64,000 bases of DNA, taken from assembly GCA_025174535.1 (NCBI GenBank), contig JALBUN010000045.1, positions 1,736,001-1,800,000 of the forward strand, written 5' to 3'. The translations under genes and the position numbers were made by a program. The notes under the pieces are model-generated. The model ran no database searches. It saw only the letters and a list, made by a program, of their open reading frames with translations, and was not told where the DNA came from. Origin of the DNA: Cantharellus purpuraceus (lineage: Eukaryota > Basidiomycota > Agaricomycetes > Cantharellales > Hydnaceae). Below, one piece after another: positions 39,614-54,740 of this stretch. The stretch's first letter is position 1, and each line of letters starts with the position of its first letter.

Positions 39614-41264
39614 TTATACATTGCATTTCCTTTTTCCCTTCCCCTTGTCTACCTCAGGCTCCATCTCTGACTCATCATCACTCTCTACATCCAACACCCA
39701 ATCCTTCTCATCCCCCATATCTGAATCCTTGTCCAAAGGGGCCATGAACTTCCACAGCCGGCGCAACTCAGCTGTCCGCTGACCCTTGAGAACCTCCTTC
39801 TGTTTCATCATCTTCACCAAGCCCACTAACAACCCCTCCATCTGCTGGAGGTGCTCCGATTGCAGGTTAACCAGCCGGATAAGCTGGCCCACAGTACTGT
39901 TGGGTGCAGAGATGCACCCCATACCTGCACTGGTCATTGCTCCTTCCGATCCGACACCACTACCCCCAGCTGCCACAGCGCCCATCTCTGTCTGCCACTT
40001 TTTGGTTGGATGACTTTCCGATTCTTTCTCCACCCCTCCTTGTACCACTAGTCAGGGCTTGATGCTCTGACTCCAGGGATCAAACTTTCCATCAATCCTA
40101 CACCCTCCTTTCTGATCCCAACAACAATCACAGGACTGAAGGTGGCGAGTTGGGCTGGTAGGCCACACACACTCCATGCCCGCATCACAACACAAGTTGC
40201 AAATTACACTGGGCCCGCCGAATGGCTCCATGGGAGCCAGAGCCTTGGGTGGTCTGCCCCTTTTCAATGCGGCCTCCAAGTGCTCCTCCTTGTCCTGCTG
40301 TTCAGCTGCCACCTTCTCCATCTCGCACTTGCAAAGCTGAATTGCCGACCTAGCAACACGCAGCTCCTTATGGGTCACCAACATGCAATTCTCCACTTTG
40401 CACCATATGACCCTCCAGTCCGCCTCCCACTTCTCTGTATCAGCACTTGGGCACCTTCAATGAAAAAACCATGACCTCGAGGTTCTTCTTGGTGGTAGCA
40501 GCATAGAGCTCCACCCTTTTGCAAGCTTTGACCGTGGCTACCCAAGCCATCTCCTCATAACAATTCGAGGTCAGATCCGGCTCCACATCCATCCCAACAT
40601 CCATGCCCTCAGGCTCTGCATTTGCATTGAGCTCCATATTGGCATCGGGATCCGCCTCCACTTCTGCCCTCTCTGCCTCCACCACGTCATCTTCTTCAGC
40701 CACACCCACTGCAAATAACGGCCGTGACTGCAGGTGTAATGGTGAGTCCACCACAGGGGCAGTCATCGAACAGGTTGACTCCATCTGCGTAATCGAGATG
40801 ATGGCAACCTTGGGGGTCCCTGCCTGTACTGGCACACTCGGACTCCCTGAGTGACTGGTCACCCCTGCCCCAGTCACCTCCTCCTCTACCTCCATGGCAG
40901 CTTCTGGCATGTGTGCCTGCTCTTCCACTTCCTTCAGTCTCACGGCCTCCATCACGGCCGCAAGTTCCTTGACCCTGCAGGCTCGCTTGGTTTTCACTTC
41001 CTCCTCCTTCCTTCTCCGTTCTGTCTCCACCTCCTCCTCCTTCCATCTCCACTCCTCCTCCTCCTCCCCCTTACGTCTCTGCTCCTCCTCCTCCTCCTTA
41101 CGTCTCTGCTCCTCCTCCTCCTCCTCCTCCTCCTCCTCCTTCTGTCTCTGCTCCTCCTCCTCCTTCTGTCTCCATTCCACCTCCTCCTCCTCTTTCCATC
41201 TCCACTCCTCTTCCTCTTCCTTCCATCAGGCCAAGAGCAACTGCTCAAGCTCAGCCACACTCAT
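39614..41264 (-). pseudogene. Antisense accessory ORF of Gyp-2 (Cys-motif, Glu-rich protein)
   Basis: On the minus strand between the chromodomain and the 3' LTR. ATG at 41264 (MSVAELEQLLLA), then TGA at codon 13 (probably once Trp). A Glu/Lys/Arg/Trp-rich helix (WKEEEEEWRWKEEEE...) continues to about 41000, then an acidic middle. After a frame change near 40448 the frame reads EKWEADWRVIWCKVENCML and a Cys cluster CNLCCDAGMECVW...SCDCCWDQKGGC (about 40200-40090). A TGA at 40052-40054 precedes a final part ending in DVESDDESEMEPEVDKGKGK. The cluster resembles degenerate fungal zinc-binding motifs. Function unknown; three breaks make this copy dead. Confidence 0.6.
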
Positions 41265-41312
41265 GTTTGCCAAAGGGTTTGACATCATTGAGGATAAGAC
41301 CTCATGCCCCTC

Positions 41313-41322
41313 CTTTTATATG
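41313..41322 (-). promoter_or_regulatory. TATA box of the antisense ORF
   Basis: Minus strand ATATAAAAGG, about 50 bp before the ATG at 41264. Supports transcription opposite to the retroelement. Confidence 0.55.
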
Positions 41323-41422
41323 TCTCCAGACCCCCAGTATAACTCCGACTGCACCCAACCATCTCACCTATTCAATCCATGGACATGAGGCCTCAGGGGC
41401 TTGGCCATAAATGGAGAGATAC

Positions 41423-41965
41423 TGTTATGACTATATTCATTAATGCCCAGATCCCCATCCAATCCACTCAGATCCCTGCACATATGTAATCTATACTCCA
41501 TTTGGGAACTGACACGTCTCCATTTATCTGTCCAATTGTCACCGCTGAATCTCACCCATCCGTCTCCGGTTCCAATTGATGCATCAGCATCACCATAGGA
41601 ACCCAGACATCCGTCCCTGTCAGACTCAGACATACTCATGTAAGGCCGTTGGCCTTGGAGACCCATCACCGGAGTAATTATTATTAAATTTCAAATATGT
41701 ATTTAAGTTGCCTGACTGGGGACTTCATTCCCCAGTTTGAATATCGAATCACGCCTAGTTCCTAAGTCTGATCCTAACTCTCTAAGTTGTACTCTGTCTC
41801 TGAAATCTTGGACACCAGTATTAGTGAGGGTGCAGCACATAAGCTGAAGCCAAGTCTGTTCTGACCCCCACAATGTACCCCAACTCCCTCTCCAACTCCA
41901 ACCAAACCTCCAACCCAACTTCCAACTCAAATCTCTGACCCCCAATTTGGACCTAGTGTGTAACA
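41423..41965 (+). repeat. LTR-C (3' LTR of Gyp-2)
   Basis: TGTTATGACTATATTC...GTGTGTAACA. Reads uninterrupted through CCTAGTTCCTAAGTCTG, the empty-site form of the composite-transposon target. Confidence 0.85.
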
Positions 41966-42301
41966 TCTGGGCATTAATGAATATAGTCATAACATGAGGG
42001 ATCTCTGAGGCTGATGGCCTTATGTGAGTATGTCCAAGTCTGATGGGGATGGGGTTCCTATGGTGATGGTGATGCATCAACAGAACTGGGGATGGATGGT
42101 TGGAAATGGCAGTGATGATTGGATGGACCAATGGTGACATGACAATTCCCAAATGGAGTACAGATCTCATATGCATGGGGATCTGGGTGGATTGGACAGA
42201 GATCTGGGCATTAATGAATATAGTCATAATATGGGGGTGCAGCACATAAGCTGAAGCCAAGTCTGTTCCAATCACCATGATCCACTCCAACTCCAACTCT
42301 G
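41966..42301 (-). repeat. Rearranged LTR-C pieces
   Basis: Two inverted LTR-C starts (TCTGGGCATTAATGAATATAG at 41966 and 42203) with shuffled internal segments between them. Confidence 0.7.
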
Positions 42302-42828
42302 TGTTATGACTATATTCATTAACGCCCAGATCCCCGTCCAATCCACTCAGATCCCCGCGCATATAAAATCTATACTCCATTTGGAAACCGCCACATCTCC
42401 CTCTACCTGTCCAATTGTCACCGCCGATTCCACCCATCCATCTCTGGTTCCGATTGATGCATCAGCATCACCATAGGAACCTGGACATCCATCCCTGTCG
42501 GACTCAGACATACTCATGTAAGGCCATCGGCCTTGGAGACCCATCACTGGAGTAATTATTATTAGATTTCAAATATGTATTTAAGTTGCCTGACTGGGGA
42601 CTTCATTCCCCAGTTTGAATATCAAATCACGCCTAGTTCCTAAGTCTGATCCTAACTCTCTAAGTTGTACTCCATCTCCAAAATCTCAGACACCAGTATT
42701 AGTGAGGGCGCAGCACATAAGCTGAAGCCAAGTCCATTCCAACCCCCACGACATACCCGACTCCTTCTCCAACTCCGACCAAACCTCTGACCCAATCTCC
42801 AACCCCCAATCGGACCTAGTGTGTAACA
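42302..42828 (+). repeat. LTR-C copy
   Basis: 527 bp, complete ends; followed by a second LTR-C tail to about 42872. Confidence 0.85.
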
Positions 42829-42872
42829 CTCTGACCCCAAAGTCCAACCCCCCGATGGACCTAGTGTGTAAC

Positions 42873-42980
42873 AGTATGGGAACTGGTTTTCCCTGAAAAA
42901 TCCCCCTGAAACTGTACCTTTTCACTTCATGGCCTTAAAATATCAGCATAAACTTGCTACTTTCTCTTGATTTATGGTCA
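42873..42980 (+). repeat. LTR-B 5' fragment
   Basis: TATGGGAACTGGTTTTCCC to CTCTTGATTTATGG, the start of LTR-B. Confidence 0.7.
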
Positions 42981-42985
42981 TTAAT

Positions 42986-43385
42986 TGATGTGGCCCAGCC
43001 AGTCAAAGGCCTTGTTTTAGGTGTTGAAGGAGAGGGAGAGGAGGTTAAGTGGTCAGATACTGGGGCTGAAGGGGGAGAAGTGGAGCCATCAAGAATAAAG
43101 GTAGCTCCTAGTGGGATGTGACAAAGTGTTACCATCAATGATGGTAGCTCAATGAGAGGAGGAGGAACTACCTTGATTAATGGTAGTTCCTAGATAAGGA
43201 TAGAGCTGCTATAACAACAGGCAGCTCGATAGCAGTTCACCATTGTGCTACTCATAGTAGCATGAATAGGGTAAGCGATAATTAATTGTGTTACACCCAT
43301 GTGACATAGTCACTGGGAAAAATTCTCAATAAAGAATTTTTGAGCTCAGCCATAAAAAGCTAGTGGTGCTTCTTCAAACCACCAC
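42986..43385 (+). repeat. Candidate LTR of an unknown retroelement
   Basis: TGATGTGGCCCAG...AAACCACCACA, with AATAAAG near 43330, directly before the ORF at 43407. No second copy seen, so boundaries are tentative. Confidence 0.3.
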
Positions 43386-43406
43386 AACCCCCCCCCCTCC
43401 ATCAAA

Positions 43407-44120
43407 ATGACATCTCCCAGAAGGGAGATGATGAATGCTCATCTTGAGCATCCAATGGAAGTTGAATAAACTTCCACAGTGGCAGCACCTGCAATAGGTG
43501 CTGCAGAGATGGTCAGAGGTCATCAAGATGAGATGACCTGGAAAATTGGCGATGGCATGGTGGCACTGCCATCCATCACCCTCACAGGTGTAACAAGTGT
43601 GATGCATATGGATTGCACTTAATTGAGGCCCAAAATGGGGGCCGACTATATCTTTCCACTGCTTCAGTGGAAAGAGCATTAAGAGTTGTGTGGCCACAAC
43701 TTCTATGCAACATCAAAGATGATGTTGTGACACCTTATCATGAAGACTATGATAAGATGTATAAAGATAACTCAGACCTGTTTGTGCAGGTCCAAGAACT
43801 CAAAGGACTTCTCAACAATGAGAAGTCTGAAGTAGCTTGTCTCAGAGATGAGTTAAAAACACTGAAGGAGGCTGCAGACAGAGCACCTCCTATGTTCAAA
43901 ACCAAGCTCATGATGGTGTGCTTGGCCCCAGTAGCATTGCTATCATGTGCTATGGCAGGCAAATCATTGCCTGCCATTATGCCTTCACAACCTGTGGCTT
44001 CATCATCATGGGAAACAATCAACCTCACCAAAGAGGATGACACCAACCCAATTTGGGAGGGATATGACCACAATTGTGGTCTCCTCCTGGCTAGCATCCC
44101 CAAGGGTGCTAAACAACCAG
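43407..44120 (+). pseudogene. Unknown retroelement ORF, N-terminal half
   Basis: Starts MTSPRREMMNAHLEHPMEVE, with stops, then another frame from 43616. It has a coiled coil (DLFVQVQELKGLLNNEKSEV...LRDELKTLKE) and LTKEDDTNPIWEGYDHNCG. It reaches LLASIPKGAKQP, where LTR-B interrupts it. The continuation is at 52616-53013 on the minus strand. Position and coiled coil suggest a Gag-like protein; no zinc knuckle is seen. Confidence 0.55.
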
Positions 44121-45543
44121 TGTTTTGGAACCTGCAAAATCATGGTGTTAGGGCAAACTCTAAATCACCACAATTCTGTGAATGAACAGCTGAGAAGAAT
44201 ATCAAACCCTGCTGCAGCACAACTCCAGAAATGATTTAATGTTTGTACTTTGGTTACAATCCCTTGTATTGGTCAATGCAGACTATACGCAGAAAAGTAA
44301 TATGTTTCTTAGCAGCAAGAAATGAATAAGACTTCCAGAGTCTAGAGTTCACGGATGCTTAGGGGTCCAGATATTCCAAAACGAGGGGAATGCACTTAGA
44401 GGCTAAAGGAAGTAGGTGGATGAATTCAACCATCCAACCAGTGGCACTCTGAAGCAGGTAACAGCAATGTGTGAAGTAGTCTAGCAACTGCTTCACACGA
44501 GTTCAAGCTTCTAATGCTCTGCAAAGGCAGTACACACTAGTAACTTAAACAAGAGCACTAATAGCAGGACTATTGACAGACAATCTCACCCTGTAGATTC
44601 GTAGTCATGTGAGGCAGATACTGCACTCACACCCAAAAGCAGGACAATCACTACTTTGAGTGCAATTGAATACAGTTACACAACTGTAAAAGATCCTTGA
44701 ACTGGTAATCAACAGTTACTGAGATATAGAGGATGACACTGTATGTCACTCTAGTCACACTGGTGTGCAGAAGATGGGTAGGATATGTTACTATTTCAGA
44801 GGCAGAATGACCTCCTTATATATTGTATTTACAGGGGCTGACTAATGGTTCTGGAATATTCTCCCTATTAATAGATGGAAACTACTGGAAGGTTGTGGAA
44901 GGTGGAAGAAAGGGGTAGAATATTCCAAGCCAATCACAGGTTCTGATCACAGCACTAACACTGATCAGGAGCTGAATAATGGTTCTGGAATGTTCTATCT
45001 AATAATAGAAGGAAACAGCTAGAATGTTATGGAAAGGGGTAGAATATTCCAAGGCCATCACCTGATCTGATCATCAATCACCTGCTCTGATCCCTGAACT
45101 AGGCACTGATCAGGCAAAAAGAAGGGTATCCACCCTGTTTTCTGCACTGGTTTGCACAGCCATGGATAGCCACATCTCAGGTCATGATCTCCATGGAAAA
45201 TTGTGTCCTGAGAGGCTGTGGTTGTCAAGTTACAGAATATTTATTGATCAGAGACATCTGAGCTTGAATTCAGGCTAAATGCCTGGTCCAAAGGTGGAGA
45301 GCCAGCTGTGTGAAGGTTTGTGGGATGGATCCACAACTGTAGCACAGCAGAATAAGAGCATTCTGGGCCAAGTTCTGCATGGAGTATTCCTGAAAAAAAC
45401 ATGGAAAAATAGAGAATATTTGAATAAGTCCATTCCAGATACAAGCACTAAATATATGCTGATATTTAGGAATGGAAAAGCAAAGTATAGCACATTGGTG
45501 CTGCATAAATAGGATTTGATAGGAAAAAGGTGGTTCCCATACA
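44121..45543 (-). repeat. LTR-B, inverted (left partner of the inversion)
   Basis: 1423 bp. Flanks do not match each other (ACCAG, CCATG), but match those of the opposite LTR-B at 53019-54441 in inverse order. Confidence 0.92.
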
Positions 45544-46707
45544 CCATGGGCATGTTAAGCCATCTCCACATGTCAAAATACTTCCAAAACTCTTTCAATG
45601 TCCAAGATTCCCACCATGTCTCTTGCCATTGGCAATCCCATATTCTTTCACAATTCCATTGAACCATATACATTCCTTGGCATTTCACCTCTATATCATA
45701 ACACAGATAGAAGAGTCAAACGTGAGGTAGAGTTTCAGTTGCCATCACTGACCTATCCTCCCACTTCAATCTGACTCAGGTTACATCGTGTCAGGCGGGA
45801 CTGAATACCCTTGGAATGGGATACCATATGGAGACAGATCACTAAGATAATAAGGAGTATTTGTTGTGGATGCTGACTAAAGTCCTCATGTGACTCAGAG
45901 TCAACTTATCTTCAGAGCCATAGGGAAGATGGTATTGGTGGACATTTCTATTGCTCTTTTATGACTCACCCCTGTTTCATCTTTTAATTCATTCATACAC
46001 AACTTACTCATCCTTGTTCTATTTTTGGTTCTTTTATTACTCATCACCTCCTATTCTTACAAAGATTACCCCTATCTGTTGCTTCATTTCTCCATGATTT
46101 CCCCATTAGTAGTTCAACTTCACATGCTTTGTCAGCTGGCTTGATCAGCATTTCTTGCATATCACATCATTTGCCCCTCCTATTGTGTCATTGTGCCCTG
46201 GGGATTTGTATATAAAAGGGCACTAGTTTTCACCTTTTGGATCAATCAACAAGTTTTCAGCCAACGCCCTAAAGTCAAAGTCCATGCTCTAAGTCTATGC
46301 TCTACACTCTACATCACAATCCATCAGCTCTACACTGAGGTAAAGCACCTTGGTTCAACAATCAGATTTCCCTCTGCCACTGAGAGGTCACATCTCCTGA
46401 AACCAGCTTTTGCATACCTCCCAACCATGCTCCCCATTGTCTTCCAGTCACAGAGCATGATCTACCATCTTAACCATCCCTCCTGCTCACCCTCATCTTC
46501 CAACCACAGAGCACTATAAATCGGCTCGTCAGCACTCTCTTCATTCACCCTCACCAGACACAGAGCACTATTACACTTACCCATTACTCAGTGCTACCCC
46601 TTGGCCTGACTGTTCTTTGGTGTGCTGGACAACTGCATTACACACCATCTGTTTGCTAGGACCATTGCATGCAGGCTTATAGGATCTATTCCATAAGCAA
46701 ACCAACA
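45544..46707 (+). repeat. LTR-D, 3' part
   Basis: From CCATGGGCATGTTAAGCC (inside the LTR-D ORF, degraded) to the LTR end AACCAACA. Contains the TATATAAAAG promoter near 46210. Its 5' part is at 54442-54740 in the other orientation. Confidence 0.85.
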
Positions 46708-47200
46708 GCATGGGGATCTGGGTGGATCAGACAGGAATTGAATATAGTCATAACACCACCCTTGCACAGTTGAAAGTAACATCTAGCAGGGGTTACTGCT
46801 GAGGTACCCTCAGCAGCGGGACTTCCAGGATGGACTATTCCAAGTGCCATTGGTGTACATTGGCAATAAGTGTGGAAGCAGTTATGGCTGATATGGATGG
46901 GGTATGCTGTAGATGGATGGGGAGGACTGGTTATCATTGCATCCAGGTGAAGAAGATAAAACTGAAAGCCAAAAGAAAAACAAGAGGATAAGGCCTGAAG
47001 GATTACAACTGAGCCATGAGGCTTCAGTTCACCTAACAACCAGATCAACTTGAGTCCAATCCGCGAGTTTGGATAGGGAAGATGAAATAGAAAGCTGGAG
47101 GCAAAAATGAAGAGGATAAGGTCTTAAAGATTTTCACAACTGAGCGCGAGGCTTCAGTCCACCTGACAACCAGGTCAAAAAGCCGCAAGTTTGTACAACG
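46708..47200. repeat. LTR-C scraps and a duplicated 90-bp segment
   Basis: 46708-46755 holds inverted LTR-C ends. The AGAGGATAAGG...CAACTGAG...GCTTCAGTYCACCTRACAACCAG segment occurs twice (about 46975-47050 and 47105-47180). No gene recognised. Confidence 0.5.
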
Positions 47201-47584
47201 GCTCTGGCTTCTAATATGATGGTAGGAGAAAGGAGAATGGCGCGCTAAGGAGGACTAAGGAGGACTAAGTATAGTTCGAGAGCGGAGCGCTGAGGTACTA
47301 CGGTACATATGTATCTATGTTTGCACGGCACGTATTAGGGTTAGTGGATTCGTGGACGGTGTCCATGGACCGGGTGCGAACGGCCGGGTCTTCCTGGGTA
47401 GCTCACATACCAGGAAGAAATTATGCGTATTTGACAATCAAAAAACGCTAAACAAACAGGTGGAAATCCGTCTTTATGCAAGGACACCGGGGGTATAAGC
47501 GAAAACTGACGGTTAATCAAATGTTGGAAGTTTTAAAAGAAACGTAGTGTCACTAAACCAGTTTCAAGAATCATATATTTCCGT
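47201..47584. other. Downstream region of alpha-tubulin copy 2
   Basis: No gene or known repeat recognised; likely 3' UTR and intergenic host sequence. Confidence 0.4.
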
Positions 47585-49664
<2,080 letters not shown>

Positions 49665-49932
49665 TCTATCCGTTTGATTACAACGTAAGTAATAGAGAGC
49701 AATAGACGAAGTGCTTCGTACTTGTATATGAAGAAGGGTTGATTGGGGGATGGCGAGTGAAGAGCTTAGATCGGGGCGTCTAAATTCAAACATAATTCAA
49801 ACTGCGCCTGACTGCATTGTATTACTGGTTCGCTAAGAAGATTATTTCCAGAGAAAGGGAGTTATAAAGGGAGGGGTTGGAAATGCAATGTGACAATTGA
49901 ACCGTGTGAATTAGGAAAGGGTAGTAACGAGC

Positions 49933-52004
<2,072 letters not shown>

Positions 52005-52477
52005 GGTGTTAGGACAAAAAAGCGAGCGAGGTTTGTGCGGGCAAGTGGGGGTTGGGTTAGGGTAAAATCCCGCCCTTTTAAATGTGAAGAGTGTGACACC
52101 CAAAAGTTTGATTCCGCATGATACATCACGTAAGCGCGCACTAGCTATAGTGTGCGACACTACCTGTATAACTAGAAAATTGAAGCCATGATGGGCAGGC
52201 CTAGCAATTTTCATGTTTTCGGCCCAAACTTTCACCTCCGGAAGGAAAGTGTGGGGGGGCATCATGAATCTGCAATAAAAATTTTAGTGTTATATTACAT
52301 AATCAGTCCAAATTTTGCATGAAAAATCTGAATGTCAAACATGCCACTCAGGGCCTCACACAGGAATTCTAGCCCTTGTTTCTTGAAAATGCCTTGAAAA
52401 GGCAAGAAGGCCTGCCAGGCTCAATCCCAGCAAGCTTCTGGGACTTGATTTTTTGATGAAGGTTTTTTGGATGATGT
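52005..52477. other. Upstream region of alpha-tubulin copy 1
   Basis: Expected to hold its promoter. No known repeat or ORF recognised; the left end of this stretch is the last clear host sequence before retroelement debris. Confidence 0.4.
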
Positions 52478-52625
52478 TGTAAGGTGGGTCTTAGTTCACA
52501 CTGCTACACAGAACTCAACCAACTTTATTGGTTGTGCCATGTGCTGTACCATGTGGTAGTTTACTAAGGTCTGTCTATCTACATGTGGACCCATACATGT
52601 ACTTGGGTCCACAGATTATGTAACA
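52478..52625 (+). repeat. Small LTR-like repeat
   Basis: TGTAAGGTGGGTC...ATTATGTAACA, related to 5068-5137. No clear target duplication. Confidence 0.35.
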
Positions 52626-53013
52626 ACTATATATGTATACACCCCATGGGTGCATATATCTATCAAGAAGGCAGCATTCCTTAATGGAATGCTGTATATA
52701 CATACAATCAGTCTGCCCTGATGGGGGTGGACTTGCCCAGAGGTTGCAGCAGGTGGCCAGTGGCTGCTCTGGGGGGGGTCAGCTGCAGTCATGAACCATG
52801 GTGCCCATTTGGGGAATGATTTCCCTGCATTGGCATGCTTGAGAGCATGCCCAAAATCATCCCAGTGTTTGCAATAATTTGCACACTGGGCCCCTTCCAG
52901 CATCTTCAACACTGGATCTTTTAAGGTACAACTGACATCACTAGCCATGTATTCCTTTCAAAGCTGATCAATCTCAGCTTCAATTTTGGATAGGGCAAAC
53001 TCTTTGAGTTTGC
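52616..53013 (-). pseudogene. Unknown retroelement ORF, C-terminal half
   Basis: Minus strand from 53013: GKLKEFALSKIEAEIDQL, a stop, KEY, then MASDVSCTLKDPVLKMLEG, a CANYCKHWDDFGHALKHAN segment and FPKWAPWFMTAADPPQS. It continues in frame from the half ending at 44120 once the inversion is undone. Confidence 0.6.
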
Positions 53014-53018
53014 CTGGT

Positions 53019-54441
53019 TGTATGGGAACCACCTTTTCCCTATCAAATCCTATTTATGCAGCACCAATGTGCTATACTTTGCTTTTCCATTCCTAAATAT
53101 CAGCATATATTTAGTGCTTGTATCTGGAATGGACTTATTCAAATATTCTCTATTTTTCCATGTTTTTTTCAGGAATACTCCATGCAGAACTTGGCCCAGA
53201 ATGCTCTTATTCTGCTGTGCTACAGTTGTGGATCCATCCCACAAACCTTCACACAGCTGGCTCTCCACCTTTGGACCAGGCATTTAGCCTGAATTCAAGC
53301 TCAGATGTCTCTGATCAATAAATATTCTGTAACTTGACAACCACAGCCTCTCAGGACACAATTTTCCATGGAGATCATGACCTGAGATGTGGCTATCCAT
53401 GGCTGTGCAAACCAGTGCAGAAAACAGGGTGGATACCCTTCTTTTTGCCTGATCAGTGCCTAGTTCAGGGATCAGAGCAGGTGATTGATGATCAGATCAG
53501 GTGATGGCCTTGGAATATTCTACCCCTTTCCATAACATTCTAGCTGTTTCCTTCTATTATTAGATAGAACATTCCAGAACCATTATTCAGCTCCTGATCA
53601 GTGTTAGTGCTGTGATCAGAACCTGTGATTGGCTTGGAATATTCTACCCCTTTCTTCCACCTTCCACAACCTTCCAGTAGTTTCCATCTATTAATAGGGA
53701 GAATATTCCAGAACCATTAGTCAGCCCCTGTAAATACAATATATAAGGAGGTCATTCTGCCTCTGAAATAGTAACATATCCTACCCATCTTCTGCACACC
53801 AGTGTGACTAGAGTGACATACAGTGTCATCCTCTATATCTCAGTAACTGTTGATTACCAGTTCAAGGATCTTTTACAGTTGTGTAACTGTATTCAATTGC
53901 ACTCAAAGTAGTGATTGTCCTGCTTTTGGGTGTGAGTGCAGTATCTGCCTCACATGACTACGAATCTACAGGGTGAGATTGTCTGTCAATAGTCCTGCTA
54001 TTAGTGCTCTTGTTTAAGTTACTAGTGTGTACTGCCTTTGCAGAGCATTAGAAGCTTGAACTCGTGTGAAGCAGTTGCTAGACTACTTCACACATTGCTG
54101 TTACCTGCTTCAGAGTGCCACTGGTTGGATGGTTGAATTCATCCACCTACTTCCTTTAGCCTCTAAGTGCATTCCCCTCGTTTTGGAATATCTGGACCCC
54201 TAAGCATCCGTGAACTCTAGACTCTGGAAGTCTTATTCATTTCTTGCTGCTAAGAAACATATTACTTTTCTGCGTATAGTCTGCATTGACCAATACAAGG
54301 GATTGTAACCAAAGTACAAACATTAAATCATTTCTGGAGTTGTGCTGCAGCAGGGTTTGATATTCTTCTCAGCTGTTCATTCACAGAATTGTGGTGATTT
54401 AGAGTTTGCCCTAACACCATGATTTTGCAGGTTCCAAAACA
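53019..54441 (+). repeat. LTR-B (right partner of the inversion)
   Basis: 1423 bp, same length and nearly the same sequence as 44121-45543 in the opposite direction. Left flank CTGGT, right flank CATGG. Confidence 0.92.
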
Positions 54442-54740
54442 CATGGAGCTTGACATATTTTTGATAGTCCTCTGTGTCCAGAGACCAGTGTGATGTATTA
54501 TTAGAAGGGATGTTGGAGAGAGGAATAAAATTGGAAGCCATGTAAATGATGATAAAAGGATTGGTATGAATAGAAGGCTGATAATGATTGATGGCAATGA
54601 AACATAAGTGACAATCGATGGCTAGAAATAGAGACTGAGGTGGAGAGGGAGTTGCAGTGCTATTTAAAAGTTTGATACAAAAGACACTGGTGGAGTTTGA
54701 CTGTCAAAGTGGTTTGATATACGTTCTCAATGCATCCTGG
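54442..54740 (-). repeat. LTR-D, 5' part, inverted
   Basis: Ends GGCTCGTCA (complement of the LTR-D start TGACGAGCC) at about 54750. It is the missing front of the 45544-46707 copy. Confidence 0.8.

Larger units (their letters stand above)
22887..41965 (+). mobile_element. Gyp-2: nested, degenerate Ty3/Gypsy chromovirus
   Basis: Reading between insertions gives one Gypsy: 5' LTR-C 22887-23409, Gag 23442-24507, protease 25904-26423, linker 32776-33024, RT start 33385-33641, RT to integrase 35495-37339, integrase end plus chromodomain 38674-39475, an antisense ORF, and 3' LTR-C 41423-41965. The insertions are LTR-D 24508-25899 (TSD CTGC), Gyp-1 26424-32770 (GTCAT), LTR-A 33025-33384 (GTTTG), LTR-B 33642-35494 (GTCGA) and LTR-B 37340-38673 (CAGGC). 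Every junction restores the frame or motif when the insert is skipped. Outer target duplications were not found. Confidence 0.8.

Noticed and set aside
40851..41388. Plus frames rich in Leu or Ser (SSSSSLRLCSSSS)
   Set aside because: Antisense shadow of the Glu-rich part of the minus-strand ORF.
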